From positions 372,001 to 436,000 of the forward strand of contig JBICHN010000002.1 in assembly GCA_043101845.1 (NCBI GenBank): a stretch of DNA of 64,000 nt, given 5' to 3'. Origin of the DNA: JBICHN01 sp043101845. GTDB taxonomy: Bacteria > Planctomycetota > Phycisphaerae > Phycisphaerales > UBA5793. Position 1 is the first letter of the stretch; each line of letters starts with the position of its first letter. Made by a program: the position numbers and the translations under genes. Of the stretch, positions 24,929 through 34,459 are shown piece by piece. The notes beneath the pieces were generated by a model, which saw only the letters and a program-made list of their open reading frames with translations, searched no databases and was not told the origin of the DNA.

Positions 24929-25498
24929 TCAGCGACTGATGGCCCGCAGGATCTCGTCCTGAATGCGGACATCCGCGGTCACGCTCACGGCGCCGTCGTG
25001 GAAGACCTCGATGAGCATGGGTCGCACATCTGAAGTGATGGTCAGGTCCTGCTTCGAGGACTCAGCGTTCTTGACCAACGCCGCGATCATGTCGATGAGC
25101 ACATTCGTCTCGCCACGCGTGACCGCAAGTGGATTGCGGGTGTTCTGGTGGACCGCGGCGATGGCGTCCATTTCGAGCCACGCCTCATCCTCGGCGAGCT
25201 CGTACGCCGCGCAGTCGATGATGTCTCGCCAGGTTCCTACCGGAACGACGAGCACTTCGGTCAGGTGAATCTTATTGAGGATCGCATCGATGAGCCGGGC
25301 GAGTTCCTCGCGGGAGCGCTCGAACACACGCGCGTCGGGATAGGGCGGCGTCTCGCTCGCCGGATCCTTGATATGAATCGTCTTGAGTTTGTCTGAGGGC
25401 TCGACTTCAAGACGGATGAGGTTCTCGTCGTCCTTTGCCTCGACGATTCCCTGCTGCTTCAACGCAGGGAACACCTCCTGATACTGGATGAACTCCAC
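24929..25498 (-). CDS. Unrecognised acidic cytoplasmic protein
   Basis: 189 residues from GTG 25498 (GAGGAG nine bases upstream). No signal or membrane segment. The protein is acidic and mixed alpha/beta with segments such as LARLIDAILNKIHLTEVLVV and LIDMIAALVKNAESSKQDLT. I do not recognise a family. The in-frame sequence stays open upstream and would include a Cys-Gly-Gly stretch, but no start codon is available there. It lies 114 bases after the prepilin gene and divergent from the phosphatase. Function unknown. Confidence 0.55.
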   Translation of the reverse strand: MEFIQYQEVFPALKQQGIVEAKDDENLIRLEVEPSDKLKTIHIKDPASETPPYPDARVFERSREELARLIDAILNKIHLTEVLVVPVGTWRDIIDCAAYELAEDEAWLEMDAIAAVHQNTRNPLAVTRGETNVLIDMIAALVKNAESSKQDLTITSDVRPMLIEVFHDGAVSVTADVRIQDEILRAISR

Positions 25499-25657
25499 CG
25501 GCGCGGTCTCCTCGGTTTCGAACCCGGCGTCGTCCGGGACGCCGACTGCTGAAGTGTACCCGCCGCAGCCCGAGACACAACGATGACTCGGAACTGCGGT
25601 ATAGTCTCGTCGGGTCGATGGGAGATGGACTCAGTCGAACTTCGGGGAATTCGAGCC

Positions 25658-26152
25658 ATGGGTGGACTCATTCTCTTCGTCTGCACCGGAAACACCTGCC
25701 GGTCTCCGATGGCCGAGGCGATCGCTCGATCGCTCATCGAGAAGGGCCGCCTGGGCGAGGAGGGGGGGCGATGGCGCGTCGCGTCCGCCGGGATCGGCGC
25801 GGGCGCCGGGGCGCCCGCGACGCGGGAAGCCGTCGAGGCGCTGCGGGCGATGGGGGTCGAGTCGACGAACCACCGGTCGCGGCCGGTGACCGCGGATCTC
25901 GTCGGCGACGCCACGCTGATCTTCGTCATGACCCGATCCCACCAGTCGGCGCTTCTCGAACAGTTCCCGGAAGCTCGCGACCGGGTTTTCCTCCTGCAGC
26001 CGGACGCCGACATCGGTGATCCGATCGGCTACCCACAGTCCATCTACAACGAGACCGCGCTCGACATCGCCCGCTGGGTCGAGGCGAGATTCAAAGAAAT
26101 CAAGGCCCAAGGGCGACCCGCGGACTCGGGCGCCAACGCGTCATCGGGTTGA
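25658..26152 (+). CDS. Low-molecular-weight protein-tyrosine phosphatase
   Basis: 164 residues. ILFVCTGNTCRSPMAEAIAR contains the CX5R(S) catalytic loop (Cys and Arg both present) and the C-terminal DIGDPIGYPQSIYNETALDI has the general-acid Asp in a DP motif. These phosphatases reverse tyrosine kinases that control exopolysaccharide export, or act as arsenate reductases. The ATG at 25658 immediately precedes the conserved domain; an ATG at 25625 is possible. Its stop overlaps by 12 bases the stop of the convergent phosphoribosyltransferase. Confidence 0.9.
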   Translation: MGGLILFVCTGNTCRSPMAEAIARSLIEKGRLGEEGGRWRVASAGIGAGAGAPATREAVEALRAMGVESTNHRSRPVTADLVGDATLIFVMTRSHQSALLEQFPEARDRVFLLQPDADIGDPIGYPQSIYNETALDIARWVEARFKEIKAQGRPADSGANASSG

Positions 26153-26821
26153 AGCGGGGTCTCGTTCCCCGCCGGACCGCCGCAGCGCCTGAATGACTTC
26201 ATCGTCGGAGATCTGGCGGAAATCGCGATACGCCAGGCCGACGGCGCGGAAGGGTTCCGGCGTTTCGAGACAGGCGACACCGTCGACCTCGCGATCGAGT
26301 TCACGGATCGTGTCGAGTGGCCCAACAGGTACCGCCACGACGAGCCGCCGAACCCCGGCGTCTCGCAGGCCTCGGAGGGCCGCGCGCATCGTCGCGCCGG
26401 TTGCGACACCGTCGTCAGCGACGATGACCACTCGACTCGTGAGGTCGAGGTCCTCGTGCTGCACGCCGTACATCTCCCGGCGCCGAATGATTTCGTCCCA
26501 TTCCCGCTCAACGAGTTCGTCTCGCTGACTCGCTGAAAGGGAAAAGCTTTCCATCACATCCGGATTCCAGACGATCACGGGACGGCCCGCGTCGACGACG
26601 GCCCCGATGGCGAGTTCCGGTTGCAGTGGAGCGCCGATCTTACGAACCAGGAGCACATCGAGCGGAGCGCCCAGTCGTTCTGCGATCGCCTCGCCGACCA
26701 CCACGCCTCCGCGCGGCAACGCCAACACAAGCGGTCGATCTTCCACCAGTGAACGCAACCGGTCACCGAGGCGACGGCCCGCCTCGGCCCGATCGTGAAA
26801 GAGAGGTCGGGGTCGAAACAT
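26141..26821 (-). CDS. Phosphoribosyltransferase of the COG1926 type
   Basis: 226 residues. The N-terminus FHDRAEAGRRLGDRL and LALPRGGVVVGEAIAERLGA are typical, and VVIVADDGVATGATMRAALR is the PRPP-binding signature with the expected acidic pair and TGAT. These are predicted phosphoribosyltransferases of unknown substrate, often next to dienelactone hydrolase- or erythromycin-esterase-like genes; no such partner is here. Convergent with the phosphatase gene. Confidence 0.9.
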   Translation of the reverse strand: MFRPRPLFHDRAEAGRRLGDRLRSLVEDRPLVLALPRGGVVVGEAIAERLGAPLDVLLVRKIGAPLQPELAIGAVVDAGRPVIVWNPDVMESFSLSASQRDELVEREWDEIIRRREMYGVQHEDLDLTSRVVIVADDGVATGATMRAALRGLRDAGVRRLVVAVPVGPLDTIRELDREVDGVACLETPEPFRAVGLAYRDFRQISDDEVIQALRRSGGERDPASTR

Positions 26822-26858
26822 TTCAGATGATGCTAGCGGTGAGCGATCAAACCCTGGC

Positions 26859-29129
26859 TCAAGTCCAGCCGAGACGACGGCGAATCAGCCATTCACTCGA
26901 GAGCAGACCGAGCAATGCGGCGAGGAACCACCATCGCGGCCAGGCGTCTTGCGGCCGGGGGAGAACGATCCTCGCTTGAGCCGTCTTGCGAATCGACTCC
27001 GTGAATTCGTCCCAGTCGTCGTGTTCGAAAACTTCACCACCCGTCGATTCCGCCAGCGCTCGAAGTTCTTCCGGTCTCGACGAAGTTTCGAGTCGCTCGA
27101 CACTCGACGCGTGCACGGCGAACCGGGTGGTGACCGGCGCCGCTGAGACCTCCTCATCCGAGTATTCCACAAGATGAACGCCCTCTTCCGCAGGGACGAA
27201 CTCGCCGGTGAATCGGTCCGGCCCTCGTTGCTCGGATGAGAGAGCGACTGGAGTCGACTCTCCCGACGGTAAGGTAACGATGACGACTGGAGGCGACCAG
27301 TCGTCTGGCGCGAATCGCATCGTCGCGGTAATCCGGACTCGGTCTCCCGGCGCCGCAGCGGTTCGATCGACGCTCAGGGCGACATCCTGGCCCGGCAGCA
27401 GGTCGGCCGCGCCCACGAGCCACCGAACCGTTCGCGCCCAGAACGATTCGTACACCGACCGATAGGAGTCTGTCTCCGGTGATACGAACGCCCATCTCCA
27501 GAGTCCGTCCGTAAGAACGGCAAGCGTGCGGCCGTTGCCCGACTGAACGGTCGCGACGAGCGCGGCGTCGGCGTCGGCGTCGGCGCCGGTCCCGGTGTCG
27601 CTCTCGGCGCGAAGCCAGATCTCGCTGAGCGAGCGGCGCGACTCGACGCGTGTTCGTGCAATCAGACCCGGGAGTTCGGTGAGGATCGACTCCGTATCGC
27701 CGAGCGATCCGAAATTGAGGGGCGGCCGCGATCGTCCCTCCGGTGTGACTTCGACGCCCGTCACCGTGGCGCGGTCATCTCCCCAGCGAACCGGAGCGAT
27801 CGATTCGAGAATGCGCCGCGTCTCCTGGCCGGCGTCGGACGAGTCCGATCCGACCGGCCGTCCTCGAGCGAACACGATGGCGCCGCCGCGCGCTTCAACA
27901 AAGGTTGCGAGCGCTATCGCGGCCGATCCCGGAAACCATCGTTCGATTCCCCGCCCGAGCACGATGACATCGAATCGGGCGAGCGCCTCCGCCGTCACGG
28001 GAGGCGTCGAGAGCGGGGCGCCGGCCCAGTCGGACTCATCGCCGGGAGCGAATCGGGTGAGGCGCTCGGATGGGCCGAGGCCGATCACCGTCGTGAGTTC
28101 GACCTGAGTGTCGCGACGCAATGCCGCGATGAGGTAGCGCGAGTCCCAATAGGGTTCATTCTCGAAGAGAACGACGCGAATGCGCTCCGCATTGACTCGA
28201 ACGAACGCATGTCGTGTGTTGTTCTCGGTCCAACGCTCTCCGGGAAGCGGCGTGACTTCCAGGCGGAATGCGGCGAGTCCGGACGACGCAGACTCATCGA
28301 AGGGCGTCGGTACGACGGTGTAATCGATTGGTGTACGACTCTGTTGAAGTCGAACCATTCGTTGATCGATGAGCCGATCGTTCTGATAGAGCTCGACCGT
28401 GACCTCTCGTTCGTCGAAGCCGCGTCGGCGAATGTCGCCCCGGAGGATGAGCGATTGATCACGGAAGACTGAAGATCGATCGGGCAAGAGGCGCACGGCA
28501 AGATCTGCGACGGGATCGTCTCGACCGAGAGGAGCCGCGTGAACTCGAAGTTCCCGCTCATTGGCGTCCTCCGCGATCGAGATCCAATCCGCCTCGGTGG
28601 TGTCGTGTCCATCCGTCAGCAGAAGCATTTCATCGCCAGGTCGCGCGCTTTGGATGACGCGTCGAGCTTGGTCAACCAGGCGCGACGCGTCATCCGTCGG
28701 AGCGACGGCCGGCGCGGCGCCGGTGAGAGGTGTCCACTCTTCGCCGATGCGATGCAGGCGGATCGAAGTCGTGACTTCCGAGTCGAGCAGTTTCTCGATC
28801 CAGCGATTCGCGAGGTCAGCCCGCGTGAAGCGCCGGCGGTCGACAATGATGTCGTCCACACACATGCTCGCCGACCCGTCGATGAGAACATGAACTGCGC
28901 CGGACGCCGTATCGATGGGCCTCTCCTGCAGTGTGGTCGGTCCGAGCCCGATGAAGGCGACGCCGACGATCGCCAGGGTCCGCAGGACAGCAAGTCCAGC
29001 CCACGCCCCGCGCATCGAAACGCTCGTCAGTTCGACAAGAATGGTTCGGTACGCGACGACGCCCATAACGAGGGCGACCGCCAGCATCACGCATACGAAG
29101 ACGGGATCGACCGGCGGTCGGAAGATCAT
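26859..29129 (-). CDS. Membrane-anchored VWA-domain protein (Bat-like)
   Basis: 756 residues from ATG 29129, which overlaps the stop of the upstream gene (ATGA). Two N-terminal membrane helices (VFVCVMLAVALVMGVVAY and AVLRTLAIVGVAFIGLG) are followed by a VWA fold with a MIDAS-like VLIDGSASMCVDD (DxSxS present) and MLLLTDGHDTTEADW. The central region resembles glutamine-amidotransferase-like domains of the family (ALARFDVIVLGRGIERWFPG), and a C-terminal helix (WPRWWFLAALLGLLSSEWLI) anchors it. With the upstream protein this forms a two-gene unit of the aerotolerance/BatA-like type, function in the envelope. Confidence 0.8.
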   Translation of the reverse strand: MIFRPPVDPVFVCVMLAVALVMGVVAYRTILVELTSVSMRGAWAGLAVLRTLAIVGVAFIGLGPTTLQERPIDTASGAVHVLIDGSASMCVDDIIVDRRRFTRADLANRWIEKLLDSEVTTSIRLHRIGEEWTPLTGAAPAVAPTDDASRLVDQARRVIQSARPGDEMLLLTDGHDTTEADWISIAEDANERELRVHAAPLGRDDPVADLAVRLLPDRSSVFRDQSLILRGDIRRRGFDEREVTVELYQNDRLIDQRMVRLQQSRTPIDYTVVPTPFDESASSGLAAFRLEVTPLPGERWTENNTRHAFVRVNAERIRVVLFENEPYWDSRYLIAALRRDTQVELTTVIGLGPSERLTRFAPGDESDWAGAPLSTPPVTAEALARFDVIVLGRGIERWFPGSAAIALATFVEARGGAIVFARGRPVGSDSSDAGQETRRILESIAPVRWGDDRATVTGVEVTPEGRSRPPLNFGSLGDTESILTELPGLIARTRVESRRSLSEIWLRAESDTGTGADADADAALVATVQSGNGRTLAVLTDGLWRWAFVSPETDSYRSVYESFWARTVRWLVGAADLLPGQDVALSVDRTAAAPGDRVRITATMRFAPDDWSPPVVIVTLPSGESTPVALSSEQRGPDRFTGEFVPAEEGVHLVEYSDEEVSAAPVTTRFAVHASSVERLETSSRPEELRALAESTGGEVFEHDDWDEFTESIRKTAQARIVLPRPQDAWPRWWFLAALLGLLSSEWLIRRRLGWT

Positions 29130-31252
29130 CGTGCGCCCTCGGTGTCTGCGCGACCGCGTCGCATCGTCAGGAGGGATTCGATCGCACAAAGGGCAAGTGT
29201 CGAAAGGAGAAGGGCGGGCCAGATTCGGATCGGCGAATCGGAATCGAACCGCGAGGCTTGAGTAGCTGACGATGCGGCCGCTTCGCCGACGAGGCGATCC
29301 CGCACTTCCGGCGCGAGTGGGCGAAGATCCGATTCGGCCTGGTCAATGCTCACCGTTCGGGTCGCGATCGTTTCATTGGTGTCGGCGTCGATGAGCTCGT
29401 ACAGCCCGGGCTCTGCGGCGCCGCTCGCCTGAATGTGAAACACGCTCTGGCCCGGAGTGATCGAAAGCTCGACGACGGAAGGTCGAACGGCGATCGCGTC
29501 GAGGTCGAGACGCTGATCGATCATGAACTCGATCGGCGATCCGGGATGGAAGGATTCGGCCGACGCGCCCTGCGTCGAGTGAAAGACGGTGTGAAGGAGC
29601 ACTGGAAAGGCCGGCGAGGAGGCGAGCATCGAATCGGGCGGGGCGATGGTTCCCAGAAAGACGAAGAGTTTACCGTCACCGATCGACCGTGAGGTCAGCA
29701 GCGGAAGGTCATTCGAATCCGCAATGATTGCGCGTCCTCCGGTCTCGGCGTCGAGTATCGGGACGCCGACTCGGCCCGGTTGCGTCGAGACCAGTGATCG
29801 TTCGAAGAAGAACCGAAGTTCATCGTCCCATGAGACAGCGCTCTCATCACTCGTAATCCAGTACGACTCGTCATCGCGCTCGGTCGTCGTCTTCCATTGC
29901 GCTGGTGGTAATCCGGCCGTCGTGAGAAACGCATCAAGAGCCTGGGCGCCGGTCGTCGAATCGATTGCCCACCAGGCCCTGGCGCCCCGTCGCAGCCGCT
30001 CGGCCAGCGCCGCTCGGACTTCGAATGACATCGCATCGCATTGCGTGATCACGAATCCGTCATAGATCGGCCAGGCGGGATTCGTGTCGAGCGCGTCCAG
30101 CATCTCGACGGTCGACCCCGCCGGCGCGGAGGCGAGCGCGGCCGCATAGAAGCGACCCTCGCCATCTCGCGCGTCAATGCCGCTTGAAATCAGAGCGTAT
30201 CGACTCGATGGATGCGCGACGATTCCGAATTCGACGCCGTTGTCGGCATCGAATGGCCCGGTGTCCGTCAGAGCAGCGCGATACCGGGAGAGACCGCGCG
30301 ACACGGGCGTGACGGCGAAATGCGCAGCGCCGGTCGACCAGGCCTCGAGCGTGAGCCGATCGGCCGCGACGACTTCATTCGAATCATCGAGCGCTTCGAC
30401 CGAGACGAGAACCTCCCGTCGAACCGGGGTGAAGTTCGCCACCTCCAGAACGATGTCGATCTCGTCGCCGACGACTGGCCGTTTCGGATTCACGCGAAGC
30501 TCGGACACCGCGAGGTTTGGCGTCGCGGAGTCGTCCGCGCCGAACCATTCACATCGGAGGTTCGATGAATCGGGCCATGGCAGAACGAACGCGCTCGCCT
30601 GGGCGTCGGTCAGAAGAACGATCTGTCCCGCGCGGTCGCGTTCCGGCCGGATCTCGAACAGGGATTGAGCGAGTTGAAGGGCGTCGTTCATCGACGCGCG
30701 TTCGAAGGTGACGCCGGTGTCCGCAAGCGCCGCACGAAGCGCGGGAATGTTTGAAGTGACCCCGGGAAGGAGCGCCGTCGCCTCGCGCCGCCCGACGATG
30801 ACCGCGGCTCGATCGACCCCGGGAGCGAGAGACTCGAGAAGGTCGAGCGCCCGACTTTTCGCGCGATCGAATCGGCTGACCCCTCGATCGTGGATTCGCA
30901 TCGACGCGGACGCGTCCAGGACGATGACCAGATCGCGGCCGATCGCGCTCATTCCGCCGGCGGGCATGCCATCACGAGCGGACGACGCGGCCGTCCGCCA
31001 GACCGGTTGCGCGAAGGCGCCGACGAGCAGGAACACAATGGCGCAGCGGACGCCGAGAAGCGCGAGATCCCGCCATCGGATGCGGCTCGATCGCGCCGCG
31101 ACACCGTCGTCGAGAAAGCGCACGGACGGAAAGACTATCCGGCGAGGAGCGCGCCGTCCGACGAAGTGAGCGATGATCGGCGCCAGCACGGCGAGACCGC
31201 CAAAGAGCCAGGCGACGCTCGTGAACTCGAGAATGGCGACTTGAATGACCAG
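29126..31252 (-). CDS. BatA-like membrane protein with N-terminal double-helix module and VWA domain
   Basis: About 708 residues. The N-terminal module AHFVGRRAPRRIVFPSVRFL is the conserved start of the BatA/TIGR02226-type family (usually IPILIHLLNRRR then PSVRFL). It is followed by a helix (LLGVRCAIVFLLVGAFAQPV), a VWA domain with LVIVLDASASMRIHDRGVSR (MIDAS DxSxS), and a C-terminal helix near residue 680. The usual first helix (SVAWLFGGLAVLAPII) lies upstream of the first GTG at 31189, so translation must start earlier. The best start is CTG 31252, six bases after GGAGGG (31259-31264); no ATG, GTG or TTG is in frame there. Coupled to the next gene by ATGA. Confidence 0.82.
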   Translation of the reverse strand: MVIQVAILEFTSVAWLFGGLAVLAPIIAHFVGRRAPRRIVFPSVRFLDDGVAARSSRIRWRDLALLGVRCAIVFLLVGAFAQPVWRTAASSARDGMPAGGMSAIGRDLVIVLDASASMRIHDRGVSRFDRAKSRALDLLESLAPGVDRAAVIVGRREATALLPGVTSNIPALRAALADTGVTFERASMNDALQLAQSLFEIRPERDRAGQIVLLTDAQASAFVLPWPDSSNLRCEWFGADDSATPNLAVSELRVNPKRPVVGDEIDIVLEVANFTPVRREVLVSVEALDDSNEVVAADRLTLEAWSTGAAHFAVTPVSRGLSRYRAALTDTGPFDADNGVEFGIVAHPSSRYALISSGIDARDGEGRFYAAALASAPAGSTVEMLDALDTNPAWPIYDGFVITQCDAMSFEVRAALAERLRRGARAWWAIDSTTGAQALDAFLTTAGLPPAQWKTTTERDDESYWITSDESAVSWDDELRFFFERSLVSTQPGRVGVPILDAETGGRAIIADSNDLPLLTSRSIGDGKLFVFLGTIAPPDSMLASSPAFPVLLHTVFHSTQGASAESFHPGSPIEFMIDQRLDLDAIAVRPSVVELSITPGQSVFHIQASGAAEPGLYELIDADTNETIATRTVSIDQAESDLRPLAPEVRDRLVGEAAASSATQASRFDSDSPIRIWPALLLSTLALCAIESLLTMRRGRADTEGAR

Positions 31253-31381
31253 CGAAGACCCTCCGTCGAATCCGGTTCATCGGTATTTAACCCACCGCCG
31301 CCGGATTCGTTGAGAATTTCGAGTCCTCTTCGCCGCCCGGTTGCCGCTTTTCGCGCCTCTTCGTATCATCGGCGCCAAGCG

Positions 31382-34300
31382 GTGGAATGCAAACGATCAA
31401 TCCCGACGCGAACCCTCAGCGCGCTCTGCTCCGCGATCGTGGTCTTCGGCGCCGTGCTGACCCCGCATCTGCGGGCGGAGGAGGGCGATACGAATCGCGT
31501 TCACCAGCCCACTCCACCGCCCGCTTCGCGTGTCCTTCTCGCGCAGGGATTGCCCATCGAGCCGCTTCAGGTCGATGCGCGCTTCTCGGCGCTGCGGGCG
31601 CATGTCTGGCGCGAGGCCCGGTATGTTGACCGGCTCTACCTCGAGGGATGGGTGGAAGTCTCGATCGGGGACTACGAATTCAGCGCAGAACGCGCGGTCG
31701 TGTGGATCAATCGAGAACCCTCGCCTGAATTCGGCGCCCTCAATGAGATCGTTATCCTTTTCGAGGATCTGACCGACGCGTCCCGACGATCGGGCATGAG
31801 CGCCGAGGCCGACGAACTTCTGGTAACCGCATCGACGACGGGGTCGATCGCCTTGCGGAGCGATCTCTTCGTGGAGTCGCCGCCGACCGATGAGCGCCTG
31901 CTCGACCTTGCGGAAGCGCGGGTCGTGCGACAATTGACTCAGCCGAGGGCGGACGCGAGGTCGGCCCGCCCGGTCATCGACTATCCGCCGCCGCCGGGTC
32001 GCGGTCCGGCGATCGAGTTCGATGAGCAGAGCGGTGAAGTCCGGCTTGCTGATCGAGGCGCCACTGAACCGATCGGTCCCTGGGATCCGGTCGATCTTGA
32101 GCCGGGAATCTCCCGGATGCCCGAACCGCCTGAAGCAGTCGTGCTCTTCGATGTTGATGGTGATCTCAAGTACTTCTTCGCCGACGAGAGCGAGGAAGAA
32201 GGGCTCGCCGTCCTGCGCGGTCGGCTCGTCGTGCAATACCAGGAGTTGTCGAGGCGACCCGGTGAAGCGGAGCCTCGCGTGCTCACGCTGACCGCACAGC
32301 GCGCCGTCATCTTCACCGATCCCATCACGGTGGAGGAGGCGCTCAGCGGGCGCGTGGAAGCCGACGCCGTGCGCGGCGTCTACCTCGAAGGCAATGTGGT
32401 CGCGTCCGATGGCCAGTACACCTTGCGCGGGCCGCGTATGTACTACGAGTTCGACACGAACAAGGCTGTCGTCATCGACGCGGTTCTCTCGACCTACTCA
32501 TCCGAAGCGAAAGTCCCGATCTATATGCGGGCCGATGAGATTCGGCAGATCGCGGACAACGAGTGGCGCGCCGAGCGGATGACCATCTCGACGAGTGAGT
32601 TCTATGTCCCGCATGTCAGCGTCGGCGCCGGAAGCGTAACGGTCGAACGCCGGGTCGATCCGGACTCGGGGATTACGAAGACCTATGTCGAAGCGGACAA
32701 CATCACGGCGCGGCTTGGGGGAACGCCCATTCTGTGGTGGCCGGGGTACAAGGGGCAGCCGGAAGACGCGCCGCTTCGATCACTGTCGATCGGCAACAGT
32801 GACAACAAGGGCGTGACGCTCCGCACCGAATGGAATCTGTTCAGTCTGCTCGATCGCGAACCGCCCGACGATGTCGATGCGAGCCTTCTCGTCGACTACT
32901 ACGGTGAGCGCGGGCCGGCGACCGGCGTCGATGTCGCGTACGAAACGGATCGCGGTGAGGGCAACGCCTTCGGGTACATCATCCAGGACGACGGGACCGA
33001 CCTCTTCAGCAGCGGGCGTGAGCGCAATGTCGACGATGAAACGCGCGGCGTCTTCGAGGCCTGGCACATCGAGCGTCTCCCCGACGACTGGACCATCCTC
33101 TTCGAGGCGGCATACATCTCGGACCCGGGGTTCATCGAGAACTTCTTTGAGAACGATGCGGAGGAGCGTCGCGAGTATCAGACGCGACTCTACGCCAAAC
33201 AGCAGCGCGACAACTGGGCGTTCGAAGCGTTCGTGAAGTATGACCTCAATGACTTCATCGCGAATGAAGACCTGCTCCAGTCCGTCGGGTACCAGGTCGA
33301 CAAGTTTCCGGAGCTTGGCTACTACCGGTTCGCGGATGATCTCGGTCGTCTGAGCTGGTCGAGCGAATACCGCTACACCCGGGCGCGGACCGTGTTTCCG
33401 CGTCACACGCTCGCGGAAATCGGACAGGGGCGGGTCGGATTCGGACTCCCGCCGGGCACGAATCTGACTGACGCCGCCCTCGCGGCGGGATTCCGTGAGA
33501 ACTGGGTCAACCGCCTGCACACACGACAGGAATTGAGTCTCCCCTTGACGCTTGGCGCGTGGAAGGTCGTGCCCTTCGCCGTGGGTCGGCTCACCTCGTA
33601 CGACGATGAGTTCGAGGAGTTCAGCGCGCAGGCGGAAGAAAACCGCTGGTATCTCGCCGGCGGCGTGCGGCTCGCGACGCAACTCAGTGGAGTGAACAAC
33701 GCGGTCGAGAATCGCGTGCTCGATCTGCATCGCATCCGGCACATCATTGAACCGAGCTTGACGCTCTGGCACGGTGAATCGAACGCGGGCGCCAACGCGT
33801 ACCCCATCTACGACTACGAAGTTGAGGGCGTGACCGAAGGCGGCGCCGCGCGATTCGGGTTGCGAAACATCTGGCAGACGCAACGCGGCGGCCCGGGACG
33901 CTGGCGCAGCGTCGATTTCCTCCGGGTCGATACCGATGTCGTCATGTCAACCTCAGAGAACCAGGGCGATTTCGTCCTGCCGCGGTTCTACGACTACCGG
34001 CCGGAGTATTCACGGCTCGGCGACCACATCCTCGTCGACGGCGAGTGGCTCGTCAGTGACTCGCTCGCCCTCGCTGGCCGTTCGATTTATGACCTCAACG
34101 AATCCGCGATCGCACACGGTTCGTTCGGATATCGGATCGACCATTCGGCCGACCTCTTCAGCTTTGTCGACTACCGATACTTCGACGCGGTTGATGACCG
34201 ACTCCTGCTCATCGGCCTCGGGTATCGACTCACGCCGAAGTACGCGTTCCGCGGGATCGTGAATTACGATCTCAAGGAGGACGAAGCCCGATCGATGGGC

Positions 34301-34459
34301 TTGACGCTCGACCGGAAGACCCCTCAGTTCGATGTGAGCATCGGCGCCTCGTACAACCAGTTTCGCGAGGAGACGACGGTCAGCCTCACGCTCTCCCCGA
34401 AGGGATCGGCCGGTCGAACTTATGGCGGCCCACTCGAGGCCCCCGACGGGCGAAAATGA
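31382..34459 (+). CDS. lptD: LptD/OstA-like outer-membrane LPS-assembly protein
   Basis: 1025 residues from GTG 31382. Signal peptide at residues 10-33 (TLSALCSAIVVFGAVLTPHL with RAEE). An OstA-like N-terminal domain (about residues 60-110: YLEGWVEVSIGDYEFSAERA) and a second one near 320-440 (VYLEGNVVASDGQYTLRGPR) precede a C-terminal barrel (about 450-1020) with LptD-like pieces such as PILWWPGYKGQPEDAPLRSL and NKGVTLRTEWNLFSLLDREP. LptD receives LPS at the outer membrane. Acidic linkers are unusually long. Divergent from the VWA genes; overlaps the next gene by four bases. The assignment is by domain pattern and is firmer for family than for exact function. Confidence 0.78.
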   Translation: MECKRSIPTRTLSALCSAIVVFGAVLTPHLRAEEGDTNRVHQPTPPPASRVLLAQGLPIEPLQVDARFSALRAHVWREARYVDRLYLEGWVEVSIGDYEFSAERAVVWINREPSPEFGALNEIVILFEDLTDASRRSGMSAEADELLVTASTTGSIALRSDLFVESPPTDERLLDLAEARVVRQLTQPRADARSARPVIDYPPPPGRGPAIEFDEQSGEVRLADRGATEPIGPWDPVDLEPGISRMPEPPEAVVLFDVDGDLKYFFADESEEEGLAVLRGRLVVQYQELSRRPGEAEPRVLTLTAQRAVIFTDPITVEEALSGRVEADAVRGVYLEGNVVASDGQYTLRGPRMYYEFDTNKAVVIDAVLSTYSSEAKVPIYMRADEIRQIADNEWRAERMTISTSEFYVPHVSVGAGSVTVERRVDPDSGITKTYVEADNITARLGGTPILWWPGYKGQPEDAPLRSLSIGNSDNKGVTLRTEWNLFSLLDREPPDDVDASLLVDYYGERGPATGVDVAYETDRGEGNAFGYIIQDDGTDLFSSGRERNVDDETRGVFEAWHIERLPDDWTILFEAAYISDPGFIENFFENDAEERREYQTRLYAKQQRDNWAFEAFVKYDLNDFIANEDLLQSVGYQVDKFPELGYYRFADDLGRLSWSSEYRYTRARTVFPRHTLAEIGQGRVGFGLPPGTNLTDAALAAGFRENWVNRLHTRQELSLPLTLGAWKVVPFAVGRLTSYDDEFEEFSAQAEENRWYLAGGVRLATQLSGVNNAVENRVLDLHRIRHIIEPSLTLWHGESNAGANAYPIYDYEVEGVTEGGAARFGLRNIWQTQRGGPGRWRSVDFLRVDTDVVMSTSENQGDFVLPRFYDYRPEYSRLGDHILVDGEWLVSDSLALAGRSIYDLNESAIAHGSFGYRIDHSADLFSFVDYRYFDAVDDRLLLIGLGYRLTPKYAFRGIVNYDLKEDEARSMGLTLDRKTPQFDVSIGASYNQFREETTVSLTLSPKGSAGRTYGGPLEAPDGRK

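Noticed and set aside
30890..31381. Upstream extension of the LptD-like frame
   Set aside because: The extra residues are antisense to the divergent VWA gene and the signal peptide begins only after GTG 31382.
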